Positions 1 to 7,835 of a stretch of DNA of 37,686 nt are shown in pieces. Origin of the DNA: Yersinia artesiana. GTDB taxonomy: Bacteria > Pseudomonadota > Gammaproteobacteria > Enterobacterales > Enterobacteriaceae. The DNA lies in NCBI RefSeq assembly GCF_902726545.1, contig NZ_CACVAD010000044.1, positions 1 through 37,686 on the forward strand. Direction: 5' to 3'. The notes below the pieces were generated by a model. That model was not told where the DNA came from. It saw only the letters and a program-made list of their open reading frames with translations, and did no database searches. The stretch's first letter is position 1. Each line of letters begins with the position of its first letter. The position numbers and the translations under genes are program-made.

Positions 1-2
1 GG

Positions 3-1100
3 TATGCAGAATACGCTTTCGGTAAATCCGGCAACTTCATGGCCAACTATACCTATGGTGCGTCTCTATTGATTGCCAATATCGCTATTGCCATATCGGC
101 GGTCGGGTACGGAACTGAATTACTGGGTGCCACCTTAACGCCACTGGGTATTTGTATCGCGACTATCGGCGTACTGTGGTTGGCAACGGTGGCTAACTTC
201 GGCGGCGCACGTATTACCGGGCAGATCAGTAGTGTCACTATCTGGGGGGTGATTATTCCGGTCGTGGGGATTTCGATTATTGGTTGGTTCTGGTTTAGCG
301 GCTCCGCTTACGCGGCGGCGTGGAACCCACATGGCGTGCCTACTTTTGAAGCTATCGGCTCCTCTATCTCGATGACATTATGGGCTTTCCTCGGTCTGGA
401 ATCTGCCTGTGCCAATACCGATGCCGTAGAAAACCCTGAACGTAACGTTCCGATTGCGGTCTTGGGCGGGACTTTAGGTGCAGCGGTTATCTATATTATT
501 TCGACCAACGTCATCGCCGGTATTGTTCCTAATATGGACTTGGCAAACTCAACAGCACCATTTGGCCTGGCATTCGCTTATATGTTTACCCCAGCAGTGG
601 GCAAAATCATCATGGCATTGATGATTATGTCATGTGTCGGTTCATTACTCGGCTGGCAGTTCACCATCGCTCAGGTATTTAAATCCTCTGCCGATGAAGG
701 CTTCTTCCCGAAAGTCTTCTCTAAAGTCAGTAAAGCTGATGCGCCAATCAAAGGGATGCTGACCATTGTTATTATCCAGAGTGTCTTGTCGCTAATGACC
801 ATTAGCCCGTCATTGAATAAACAATTCAATGTGCTGGTCAATCTGGCTGTCGTAACCAATATCATCCCTTATATTCTATCGATGGCAGCATTGGTGATTA
901 TTCAGAAAACCGCCAATGTTCCACCGGCAAAAGCGCGCAAAGCCAATATCATTGCCTTTATCGGTGCGATGTACAGCTTCTATGCACTTTATAGTTCAGG
1001 TCAGGAAGCCATGACTTGGGGTGCGATTGTCACCTTCCTCGGTTGGACACTGTACGGTTTGGTTTCACCACGTTTTGAATTTGCAGCAAAGACTAAATAA
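3..1100 (+). CDS. potE: Putrescine-ornithine antiporter PotE (5' end outside window)
   Basis: Inner-membrane transporter of the APC family that exchanges external ornithine for putrescine and can also take up putrescine. The reading frame is open from base 3, and the residues before the first internal Met (YAEYAFGKSGNF) match the E. coli PotE region just ahead of its Met87. The gene therefore starts upstream and about 74 N-terminal residues are missing here; the Met at 39 is internal. The visible part is a chain of hydrophobic helices with the segments NFGGARITGQIS and WAFLGLESACANTDAVENPERNVP that are nearly unchanged in PotE. The C-terminus ends as in the family. Its usual partner is an inducible ornithine decarboxylase gene (speF) upstream, which cannot be seen. 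Identification is by family recall and is strong because similarity to PotE exceeds that to CadB or AdiC. Confidence 0.93.
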   Translation, partial: YAEYAFGKSGNFMANYTYGASLLIANIAIAISAVGYGTELLGATLTPLGICIATIGVLWLATVANFGGARITGQISSVTIWGVIIPVVGISIIGWFWFSGSAYAAAWNPHGVPTFEAIGSSISMTLWAFLGLESACANTDAVENPERNVPIAVLGGTLGAAVIYIISTNVIAGIVPNMDLANSTAPFGLAFAYMFTPAVGKIIMALMIMSCVGSLLGWQFTIAQVFKSSADEGFFPKVFSKVSKADAPIKGMLTIVIIQSVLSLMTISPSLNKQFNVLVNLAVVTNIIPYILSMAALVIIQKTANVPPAKARKANIIAFIGAMYSFYALYSSGQEAMTWGAIVTFLGWTLYGLVSPRFEFAAKTK

Positions 1101-1109
1101 GTAATCGAA

Positions 1110-1136
1110 TGGTTCATATTGAGCCAAATAGAACCA
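1110..1136 (+). terminator. Weak hairpin downstream of potE
   Basis: TGGTTC at 1110-1115 and GAACCA at 1131-1136 form 6-bp arms ten bases after the potE stop, followed by ATTT. The loop is long and the T run short, so this is only a possible terminator. Confidence 0.3.
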
Positions 1137-1236
1137 ATTTAAACTGATCAGGTGCCAGCAGATAAAAAAGTCAGGATGCAATGGGAAATTCCGGTAATAA
1201 TGTTCCGAACCGCTACCCCCGGACTGGAATAAGATT

Positions 1237-1530
1237 ATGTCGGACAGCCTTTGGCATCTCTATCTGCTGCGCACCACCAGTGGCATGCTGTATACCGGCA
1301 TTACCACGGATGTGGCCAGGAGGCTGACGCAACATCAAGCTGGAAAAGGCGCAAAAGCGTTGCGGGGCAAGGGAGAGTTAGCACTGGTATTTCATTGTGA
1401 AGCAGGGGATCGCTCAACAGCGTTGAAGCTGGAATATCGGGTGAAGCAACTCAGTAAGCAACAAAAAGAAAAGCTGGTGATGAACCAGCCCTCTTCATTG
1501 GTATCGTTGCTAGACGTTAGAAGCGATTAA
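1237..1530 (+). CDS. yhbQ: GIY-YIG nuclease-superfamily protein YhbQ
   Basis: Small single-domain protein (97 aa) of the UPF0213 branch of the GIY-YIG superfamily. The motif appears as LYLLRT near residues 9-14 followed by MLYTGIT at 18-24, then the conserved Arg of VARRLTQH and the Glu of KLEYRVKQL, which are the usual catalytic-core positions. E. coli YhbQ has been reported to have DNA endonuclease activity; its cellular role is not settled. The gene stands alone on the plus strand. Its last 14 bases overlap the end of the convergent yhbS gene, so the two 3' ends are shared. The C-terminal tail ([16 protein letters not shown]) is the least conserved part. Confidence 0.9.
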   Translation: MSDSLWHLYLLRTTSGMLYTGITTDVARRLTQHQAGKGAKALRGKGELALVFHCEAGDRSTALKLEYRVKQLSKQQKEKLVMNQPSSLVSLLDVRSD

Positions 1531-2020
1531 ACGGCGCAGAAAACACCACTTCGCCATCAGCATCAGTCAATGCATCTTCCGCCAACGCATACACCTGAAA
1601 GGCGTCTTCAGTATCAGGCCAACGGCAGGTTAATTGATGACGAGCCGCTGGCACAAAACCAAAGCGCTGATAATAAGCGGGATCGCCTAATACCACCACC
1701 GCGGCATAACCGAACTCATTGAGAGAGTCGAGGCCTTCATAGACCAGCTTCTCAGCCAGTCCTTGACGACGCAGACTTTCTTCCACTGCCAGCGGGGCCA
1801 GTGCAACCCATTGACGGTCTTCGCCACCCACATCTACCGGGCTGAATGCCGCATAACCAACCACACCGCCGTCATCATCGGTTGCTACAATGCCCAGTGT
1901 CAGTAAGCCGTCTTCGCGCAATTGTTGCACTAATTCTGCTTCATCATCGCCCTTGAATGCCTTACGTAATAAGGCGTCGATCCCCGGTGCATCCACTGGA
2001 ATTTCAACCCGGATCAACAC
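1517..2020 (-). CDS. yhbS: GNAT-family N-acetyltransferase YhbS
   Basis: Predicted acetyl-CoA-dependent N-acetyltransferase of 167 aa, the same length as E. coli YhbS. The GNAT fold shows in the acetyl-CoA loop region [15 protein letters not shown] and in the late motif [18 protein letters not shown]. The substrate is unknown. The start is GTG (2018-2020), giving MLIRVEIP as in the family. It overlaps the end of upstream ubiT by 7 bases, so translation is probably coupled and both genes sit in one minus-strand transcript. The other end overlaps yhbQ tail to tail. Confidence 0.9.
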   Translation of the reverse strand: MLIRVEIPVDAPGIDALLRKAFKGDDEAELVQQLREDGLLTLGIVATDDDGGVVGYAAFSPVDVGGEDRQWVALAPLAVEESLRRQGLAEKLVYEGLDSLNEFGYAAVVVLGDPAYYQRFGFVPAARHQLTCRWPDTEDAFQVYALAEDALTDADGEVVFSAPFNRF

Positions 2021-2535
2021 GATACTAATGTACGGGAAGAACTCGCCGCACCCTCTTGCTGACCCGCTTCAATAAATTCCGCCAGTTGTTGCAGGCCGAC
2101 TCGCAGTAGCGTCGGCATGGACTCCAATTCAATGGCATCCATCAGATTTTTCACATACAGGCCCAATTCGGTATCCCCTTCAATTCGCAGCCGGCGCTGG
2201 AAAAATAGCGTATCCGGATCTTCTTTACGGGCAGCGATCAGAATCAGATCGTTGGCATCACCGCTGAAGCTAACATCCGCCTCAGCCTGTTGGCTCACCA
2301 CCAGCCTACCGTTTTCCACGGTCATAAACCATTGCAATGCGAGGTCGCGCACTTCAATTTTTAACCAGCGAGACTCCAAAAACTCCAGTTCACCATCCAG
2401 TAGCGCCTGACGGAATTGCCAGCCCAACACTTGCTCCAACACCTGACGTTGTAAAGCAAATGGCGTAAGTTTCAACGGCCCCCGCAACAGCGCTGGCCCT
2501 TGGCGCACAAGGCGTGCTCGTAGTTCTCCCAACAT
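2014..2535 (-). CDS. ubiT: SCP2-domain ubiquinone biosynthesis accessory factor UbiT
   Basis: Lipid-binding SCP2-like protein needed, with UbiU and UbiV, for ubiquinone synthesis without oxygen; it is thought to present hydrophobic intermediates to the Ubi enzymes. The product is 173 aa against 174 in E. coli UbiT (YhbT). The SCP2 core runs from about residue 40 to 150, including LTPFALQRQVLEQVLG and the strand-rich region around FSGDANDLILIAARKEDPDTLFFQRRL. The start at 2535 is chosen because AGGAG lies a few bases upstream. The frame stays open 22 codons further, but that extension is encoded by a palindromic repeat and does not match the family. It overlaps yhbS by 7 bases and is divergent from ubiUV. 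Confidence 0.92.
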   Translation of the reverse strand: MLGELRARLVRQGPALLRGPLKLTPFALQRQVLEQVLGWQFRQALLDGELEFLESRWLKIEVRDLALQWFMTVENGRLVVSQQAEADVSFSGDANDLILIAARKEDPDTLFFQRRLRIEGDTELGLYVKNLMDAIELESMPTLLRVGLQQLAEFIEAGQQEGAASSSRTLVSC

Positions 2536-2556
2536 AGGCTGACTCCTTTTGGGTGT

Positions 2557-2614
2557 ATACCTTTGTACTTGAAGCCGCAGGGGTGTTGGCTGCAACTTCA
2601 ACTACTTTGGGTAT
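2557..2614. repeat. Yersinia-type palindromic repeat upstream of ubiT
   Basis: Imperfect inverted repeat. The left arm at 2557-2580 begins ATACC and ends TTGAAGCCGCAG; the right arm at 2590-2614, read in reverse complement, begins ATACCCAAAGT and ends TTGAAGTTGCAG. The centre is GGGTGTTGG. The right arm in reverse complement matches the left end of the tandem units at 5464-5700 at 19 of 25 positions by eye, so these are members of one dispersed family. It lies about 20 bases upstream of the ubiT start. Confidence 0.75.
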
Positions 2615-2736
2615 TAATCTGCATAAAATAAAGCGCTATTTTGCCACATTGGCAGAATATGGAAGCCTGTTATATCAATAAATTTTGCATCAGATCTTTG
2701 CTAAATATCAGAAGAATGGCACCAATGCGAAAGAAA

Positions 2737-2750
2737 CTGCCCTAAATCAA
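2737..2750 (+). promoter_or_regulatory. Possible FNR half-site upstream of ubiU
   Basis: CTGCC-CTAA-ATCAA: the right half matches the FNR consensus half ATCAA exactly, the left half (TTGAT expected) poorly. Its centre is about 63 bases upstream of the start site expected from the -10-like TAATAT at 2796-2801, near the -61.5 position of class I sites. FNR control of ubiUV is known in E. coli; this particular site is a guess. Confidence 0.3.
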
Positions 2751-2824
2751 GGTCAGCTCACGGCGGGTTAACTAAAATCCCCATTCGCTAAACTCTAATA
2801 TCATCTTCGGATTGGGAAAATTCT

Positions 2825-3820
2825 ATGGAGCTGCTTTGTCCTGCCGGTAATTTACCCGCATTAAAGGCCGCAATCGATAATGGTGCCGACGCGGTTTATA
2901 TCGGCTTGAAAGATGATACTAACGCCCGCCATTTTGCCGGACTGAATTTCACCGATAAAAAATTACAGGAAGCGGTCAATTACGTTCATAGCCGCAAACG
3001 AAAATTACATATCGCTATTAATACGTTTGCTCATCCTGACGGCTATTCCCGTTGGCAACGGGCGGTCGATATGGCGGCACAACTTGGGGCGGACGCCCTG
3101 ATTCTGGCAGATTTGGCGATGTTGGAATATGCCGCCGAACGCTACCCGGAAGTTGAGCGCCATGTGTCGGTACAAGCATCGGCGACCAATGATGAAGCTA
3201 TCCGCTTCTATCAACGCCATTTTGATGTGGCACGAGTGGTTTTACCGCGCGTGCTATCCATGCATCAGGTCAAACAACTGTCGCGCACCAGCCCGGTTCC
3301 ATTGGAAGTTTTTGCCTTTGGCAGCTTGTGCATTATGGCTGAAGGGCGGTGTTATCTTTCATCCTATTTGACCGGTGAATCACCCAATACCGTCGGTGCC
3401 TGCTCTCCGGCGCGCTTTGTGCGTTGGCAGCAAACCCCGCAAGGGATGGAGTCTCGCCTCAATGAAGTGCTGATCGACCGTTATGAAGATAATGAAAATG
3501 CGGGTTATCCGACCTTGTGCAAAGGGCGCTATCTGGTGGATGGGCAGCGCTATCATGCATTGGAAGAGCCGACCAGCCTGAATACACTTGAACTGCTACC
3601 GGAATTGTTTGCCGCCAATATTGCTTCGGTGAAAATTGAAGGACGCCAGCGCAGCCCGGCTTATGTCAGCCAGGTGGCGAAAGTGTGGCGACAGGCAATT
3701 GACCGCTATCTGGCCAACCCGGCGCAATTTTCCGCCAAAGAAGAATGGATGGAACAACTAGGCGCCATGTCTGAAGGCACCCAAACCACCCTGGGCGCTT
3801 ATCATCGCAAGTGGCAGTAG
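2825..3820 (+). CDS. ubiU: Oxygen-independent ubiquinone hydroxylation protein UbiU
   Basis: U32 peptidase-family protein that, with UbiV, carries out the ring hydroxylations of ubiquinone synthesis in the absence of oxygen. The product is 331 aa, as in E. coli UbiU. Four cysteines that ligate a 4Fe-4S cluster in the E. coli protein are at the same places: C169, C176, C193 and C232 (contexts GSLCIMAEGRCYLSS, GACSPAR and YPTLCKGRYL). The N-terminus MELLCPAGNLPALKAAIDNGA begins the U32 barrel. The start has only a modest purine-rich site (GGGAAAA) ahead of it. It is the first gene of the ubiU-ubiV pair, with 11 bases to the next start, and is divergent from ubiT. Confidence 0.95.
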   Translation: MELLCPAGNLPALKAAIDNGADAVYIGLKDDTNARHFAGLNFTDKKLQEAVNYVHSRKRKLHIAINTFAHPDGYSRWQRAVDMAAQLGADALILADLAMLEYAAERYPEVERHVSVQASATNDEAIRFYQRHFDVARVVLPRVLSMHQVKQLSRTSPVPLEVFAFGSLCIMAEGRCYLSSYLTGESPNTVGACSPARFVRWQQTPQGMESRLNEVLIDRYEDNENAGYPTLCKGRYLVDGQRYHALEEPTSLNTLELLPELFAANIASVKIEGRQRSPAYVSQVAKVWRQAIDRYLANPAQFSAKEEWMEQLGAMSEGTQTTLGAYHRKWQ

Positions 3821-3831
3821 CCGGAGGAAAT

Positions 3832-4710
3832 ATGAAGTACGCCTTAGGCGCAGTGCTCTATTACTGGCCAAAAACCGATATTGAAACTTTTTATCAGGCC
3901 GCCGCCAATAGCAGTGCCGATATTATTTATCTTGGTGAGAATGTTTGTACCAAACGCCGAGAAATGAAAGTGGGTGATTGGTTAGCACTCGCTAAAGACG
4001 TTGCCGCCAGCGGCAAACAGGTGGTGATTTCCACACTGGCCCTGCTGCAAGCGCCGTCAGAATTAAATGAATTAAAGCGCTATGTCGAAAACGGCGAGTT
4101 CTTATTAGAAGCCAATGACTTGGGTGCGGTAAATATGGCGGCGGAGCGCGGTTTACCCTTTGTGGCCGGTCATGCCCTCAATTGCTACAACGCCTATACT
4201 CTGCGGATTTTGCATCGTCAGGGCATGATGCGCTGGTGTATGCCGGTTGAACTATCGCGCGATTGGCTGGCTAATGTGCTGCAACAGTGTGAAGAACTGG
4301 GGTTCCGCAATCAGTTTGAAGTCGAGGTGTTGAGCTACGGTCACCTGCCGCTGGCTTATTCTGCCCGCTGCTTTACTGCGCGTTCAGAAGATCGGGCTAA
4401 AGACGAGTGTGAGACCTGTTGCATTAAATACCCGCAAGGGCGGCCGGTATTGTCACAGGAAGATCAACAGGTGTTTATCCTTAATGGGATTCAGACCCAA
4501 AGTGGCTATTGCTATAACCTTGGTAACGATCTGATTTCCATGCAAGGTTTGGTGGATATCGTCCGTCTTTCGCCGCAAGGCATGGAAACGCTGGGTGTCA
4601 TTGATCAGTTCCGCGCCAACGAGTTGGGATTAAACCCACTGACACTGGCCGATAAAGCCGATTGTAATGGCTACTGGCGACGGCTCGCCGGTCTGGAATT
4701 GGTGTCATAA
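3832..4710 (+). CDS. ubiV: Oxygen-independent ubiquinone hydroxylation protein UbiV
   Basis: Second U32-family partner that forms the UbiU-UbiV complex for anaerobic ubiquinone synthesis. The start at 3832 is preceded by GGAGGAA and gives 292 aa, the E. coli length; an in-frame Met 7 codons upstream overlaps ubiU and has no such site. The cluster ligands known in E. coli are all present: C39 (GENVCTKRR), C180 (SARCFTAR), C193 and C197 (within DECETCC). C196 is an additional cysteine. Prenylated substrate is expected from UbiA, and the octaprenyl donor is made by IspB, encoded further along in this window. Confidence 0.95.
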   Translation: MKYALGAVLYYWPKTDIETFYQAAANSSADIIYLGENVCTKRREMKVGDWLALAKDVAASGKQVVISTLALLQAPSELNELKRYVENGEFLLEANDLGAVNMAAERGLPFVAGHALNCYNAYTLRILHRQGMMRWCMPVELSRDWLANVLQQCEELGFRNQFEVEVLSYGHLPLAYSARCFTARSEDRAKDECETCCIKYPQGRPVLSQEDQQVFILNGIQTQSGYCYNLGNDLISMQGLVDIVRLSPQGMETLGVIDQFRANELGLNPLTLADKADCNGYWRRLAGLELVS

Positions 4711-4725
4711 GCCAAAAACAATAAG

Positions 4726-4757
4726 CCGGGTGAGCATCACTGCCCTCCCGGTTATTT
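4726..4757. terminator. Imperfect hairpin between ubiV and the desulfidase remnant
   Basis: An imperfect inverted repeat with CCGGG and CCCGG ends lies just after ubiV, with two internal mismatches and no long T run on either strand. It could terminate transcription from both sides. Confidence 0.4.
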
Positions 4758-4771
4758 ATGCTTATTAACGC

Positions 4772-5239
4772 TTAATCACAGTGACACTTTTGCGCCATAA
4801 TCTCAATAATCTGACGGTCTGTTTGTCGCATCGCACCACAGGCCAGCGCACACAGATTAGCGATTGACTGATCGACATCATCCGCAACGATCCCCTCATT
4901 ACCGGTCACCCCGCTGCGGTCTAATGCCATCAACACCGCCTTATACGCCGCGCTGACACTGGTGGAGGCTTTCATCGCGCAACTGTTGGCCGCACCATCA
5001 CAGATAATCCCGCTGATATCAGCAATCATACTGCCAATGGCCAATGCCACTGGTTCATAACGCGGCTCCAGCAACCACGCCATCCCTGCCGCAGCCCCCA
5101 TCGCGGCGCTGGTGGCGGCAATCCCAGATTTCCGGAGCCAGAATTAGCCATCGCGGGCAACAGCGCCCCGCACATCCCCTCGATCCAGCATGGCTTTCGC
5201 GGGAAAAGATCAAGCGGCAATAGCACTTGAAACAGCATT
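4772..5239 (-). pseudogene. Remnant of UPF0597 / L-cysteine desulfidase (CyuA/YhaM-like)
   Basis: The C-terminal 109 residues (4772-5101) match the end of the roughly 430-aa UPF0597 family, which includes the cysteine desulfidase CyuA (YhaM): [43 protein letters not shown] and [12 protein letters not shown] are family hallmarks. The upstream piece [17 protein letters not shown] (to about 5130) is in another frame. One missing base near 5124-5128 would rejoin it to [14 protein letters not shown]. Near 5212-5239 a third frame reads NAVSSAIAA before a stop, suggesting a second lesion. About 280 N-terminal residues are absent. The product should be non-functional. The conserved cysteines of CDGAANSC remain, so decay looks recent. 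Confidence 0.8.
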
Positions 5240-5463
5240 AAATTTTTTATAATAGATTTATTGTGGATAAAATAAGAATAATTAACTGGTTTAATTAAGA
5301 TGTCATGCCCGTTAGGCTAAACGGACAGTTGAGTTAGGCTGAGTTTCGTTTACAGAATCCTTTAAGCGCCGCATTTATTACCCCTTTAGTCACTGTTATT
5401 TAGATTATGCTGCTAAGGGTAATTACCTCGCATTTCTGTGAGAAAATTATTAATGCAGTTAGA
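5240..5463. other. Gene-free AT-rich stretch before the tandem repeats
   Basis: No coding region is supported between the desulfidase remnant and the repeats. A short palindrome (CCGTT, then AACGG) is seen around 5309-5322. No promoter or RNA gene could be assigned with confidence. Confidence 0.5.
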
Positions 5464-5700
<237 letters not shown>

Positions 5701-5751
5701 AATGTGTTCGCCCTTCAAGCGACTCAACATAAGGTTATGATGGACGATTCT

Positions 5752-6795
5752 ATGAATGATAACAATGTTGCTATAACAGATAAGCCGCCGATCCCGCTTT
5801 CTGTCCTCGATTTATCACCGATAGCTCAGGGCAAGACGCCCCGAGATGCATTTCATGCCTCGCTGGACTTGGCTCAACATGCTGAAAAATGGGGATATCA
5901 CCGCTACTGGCTGGCTGAACATCATAATATGACCGGCATTGCCAGTGCTGCGACCTCAGTGCTAATTGGCTATATTGCCGGTGGCACCAGCACCATCCGC
6001 GTCGGTTCCGGTGGTGTTATGCTACCAAACCATTCGCCATTAGTGATAGCTGAGCAGTTTGGCACCCTCGCCTCGCTGTATCCTGACCGTATCGATCTTG
6101 GCCTTGGCCGAGCGCCCGGCACTGACCAGCGCACCATGATGGCACTACGACGCCATCTCTCCGGCGAGGTAGATAACTTCCCGTCTGATGTGCGCGAACT
6201 GCAAAACTATTTTGCCGATGTGCAACCTGGGCAGGCGGTACAAGCTGTTCCCGGTCAAGGTTTACATGTCCCTCTGTGGCTGCTGGGTTCCAGCCTGTAT
6301 AGCGCGCAACTGGCTGCTGCCATGGGGCTACCTTTCGCTTTCGCTTCGCATTTTGCGCCGGACATGCTCTTCCAGGCGCTCAAAGTGTATCGCGAAAACT
6401 TCAAACCCTCCGCTCAATGGCCGAAACCTTATGCGATCGTGTGTGTGAATGTGGTCGCTGCAGACAGCGAGCGTGACGCCCGTATCCTGTTTACCTCAAT
6501 GCAGCAGCAGTTTGTCAGTTTGCGCCGTGGCACACCGGGGCAACTTCCTCCGCCAGTCGAAGATATGGAAAAAATCTGCTCGCCAGCCGAACAGTTTGGT
6601 GTAGATCAGGCGCTGCGCCTGTCCATTATTGGTGATAAGAGTAAAGTCCGACATGGGCTTCAGTCATTATTGCGGGAAACGCAAGCCGATGAATTAATGG
6701 TGAATGGCCAGATTTTTGATCACCAGGCACGATTATATTCATTTGAGATAGTTTCCAGTTTGCAACAAGACTTGCAACCTGGAGAGCCGCTCTAA
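5752..6795 (+). CDS. yhbW: Luciferase-like flavin monooxygenase YhbW
   Basis: Member of the bacterial luciferase-like, flavin-dependent monooxygenase family (TIM barrel); the substrate is unknown. Conserved blocks are [61 protein letters not shown] and the C-terminal [13 protein letters not shown], spanning the whole family length. The start at 5752 has a GGA seven bases upstream and gives 347 aa, close to E. coli YhbW. Met codons at 5737 and 5740, just after AAGG, are alternatives. The frame remains open back into the tandem repeat, so that longer ORF is an artefact of the repeat. A perfect inverted repeat overlaps the stop codon and a terminator follows. Confidence 0.9.
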   Translation: MNDNNVAITDKPPIPLSVLDLSPIAQGKTPRDAFHASLDLAQHAEKWGYHRYWLAEHHNMTGIASAATSVLIGYIAGGTSTIRVGSGGVMLPNHSPLVIAEQFGTLASLYPDRIDLGLGRAPGTDQRTMMALRRHLSGEVDNFPSDVRELQNYFADVQPGQAVQAVPGQGLHVPLWLLGSSLYSAQLAAAMGLPFAFASHFAPDMLFQALKVYRENFKPSAQWPKPYAIVCVNVVAADSERDARILFTSMQQQFVSLRRGTPGQLPPPVEDMEKICSPAEQFGVDQALRLSIIGDKSKVRHGLQSLLRETQADELMVNGQIFDHQARLYSFEIVSSLQQDLQPGEPL

Positions 6796-6819
6796 TCTAT
6801 TTATATACAATAGATTAGA
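6791..6819. repeat. Perfect 11-bp inverted repeat over the yhbW stop codon
   Basis: TCTAATCTATT at 6791-6801 and AATAGATTAGA at 6809-6819 are exact reverse complements around a 7-base loop. The TAA stop of yhbW (6793-6795) is inside the left arm. It could protect the mRNA end or slow ribosomes; no function is established. Confidence 0.6.
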
Positions 6820-6827
6820 GATATAAT

Positions 6828-6851
6828 AAAACCAGCTCCAGGGCTGGTTTT
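6828..6851 (+). terminator. Rho-independent terminator of yhbW
   Basis: AAAACCAGC at 6828-6836 pairs with GCTGGTTTT at 6843-6851 around a 6-base loop, giving a GC core with a T run. Confidence 0.85.
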
Positions 6852-7208
6852 ATGTTTCAAGGTAAAGTCATCATAAACTCATGAGCTCACTATTCCATTC
6901 AATAAAAAAGCGTATTGAATTTGTTAGAAAAAAACAGGTAATAATATAAAGAGCACCAAACTCATGAAAATATATTTTTTAACTCAATCAACTTTACATT
7001 GATTTTCAAGACCCTTCCCACCTACTCGATTTTATTAAGAATAATGAAATCGATGGCGGAAGTGAATCATAATAAAACCAACAACTCTCACTATGGTTTA
7101 TTCCAGATACTCGCTTGGGACAACTAAATGTATGTAATGATAACTCATCGCTTTCCCAAGGAAACATCTATTCCTTTCAGGGATTGACTCTTTACCTATG
7201 CAGGCTGG
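6852..7208. other. AT-rich stretch without a supported gene
   Basis: About 357 bases of AT-rich DNA between the yhbW terminator and the lipoprotein gene. The only notable thing is a short open frame from 7044 or 7053 to 7127 whose end reads NNSHYGLFQILAW, resembling the substrate-cleft region of lysozymes. It has no clear ribosome site and is not called as a gene. Confidence 0.5.
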
Positions 7209-7478
7209 CTAGTCTGACTCAACCTCTGCTTCAGCATCTTTTTTCGCAAAACTCGCGATATTCTGCGCCCTTATTGTCTCGCATTGCTCTACAGAAATAG
7301 TGCCCTTTGTTTTCCTGCCTTGATATTCTTTAAATGCTGGATCCCAAATCCAATTATTTTTAAAGTATTCCCCTTCGGCTAATTTAGCACAAAGGTCTTC
7401 ATTATTTAGTGAGGTTGCAGGCGTTGAGCATGCAGTAAGAACAAAAGAAAAAAGAGGTATAACCATATAATCTTTCAT
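7209..7478 (-). CDS. Small putative lipoprotein, function unknown
   Basis: An 89-aa product with a lipoprotein signal: Lys2, a hydrophobic stretch VIPLFSFVLTAC, and a lipobox LTAC with the lipidated Cys at residue 17, leaving a mature chain of about 73 residues. The mature part has two further cysteines (DLCAKL and EQCETI) that could form a disulfide, and an acidic tail. The Ser after the lipidated Cys (CS) predicts sorting to the outer membrane by the Lol rule. AAGGA sits 8 bases before the ATG. I do not recognise a family. It stands alone in an AT-rich island between yhbW and deaD where E. coli has mtr, so it is probably accessory or acquired. Confidence 0.6.
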   Translation of the reverse strand: MKDYMVIPLFSFVLTACSTPATSLNNEDLCAKLAEGEYFKNNWIWDPAFKEYQGRKTKGTISVEQCETIRAQNIASFAKKDAEAEVESD

Positions 7479-7781
7479 TTTTAGATCCTTATGATAAATA
7501 ATTTCTTGTTTTTATTTCAAAACAAATCTATCACAATGGCATGTAATCTTTCTTAATTTAAAGGAAAATATATGTAAATGAACTATCAATTGTGAAGTAA
7601 TTATGATGCTAAATAATATGCAACTCAAATATCCTATTACAATAAAAAAATATAAGCTGAATTCTTTTTATTTCTATTTAAATTAAGAGTTGAAAGTAAT
7701 AGATTATTTTTCACTTAATTTAACCAATATATCTCAAATATTTTTGTCGTAAGGCAAAAAAACCCCGTTTGATACCCATAA
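7479..7781. other. AT-rich intergenic stretch upstream of the lipoprotein gene
   Basis: About 300 bases, very AT-rich, with several short frames but none with a credible start site or composition. On the minus strand a possible promoter for the lipoprotein gene (TTGTGA, 16 bases, TAAAAA) lies roughly 30-60 bases upstream of it. Nothing else is recognised. Confidence 0.45.
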
Positions 7782-7807
7782 AAAAACCAGCCCTGAGGCT
7801 GGTTTTT
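7782..7807 (-). terminator. Terminator of deaD
   Basis: AAAAACCAGCC at 7782-7792 and GGCTGGTTTTT at 7797-7807 are perfect 11-bp arms around a 4-base loop. On the minus strand the hairpin is followed by a T run, about 30 bases after the deaD stop. Confidence 0.9.
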
Positions 7808-7835
7808 ACGTTTAATCATCGAAGATGACTAAGAC

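Noticed and set aside
7600-7690. A 27-codon plus-strand frame in the AT-rich gap
   Set aside because: No ribosome site and composition expected of random AT-rich DNA.
7782-7807. Shared sequence with the yhbW terminator suggesting a mobile repeat
   Set aside because: Both are ordinary ACCAGC/GCTGGT terminator hairpins, a common form in enterobacteria.
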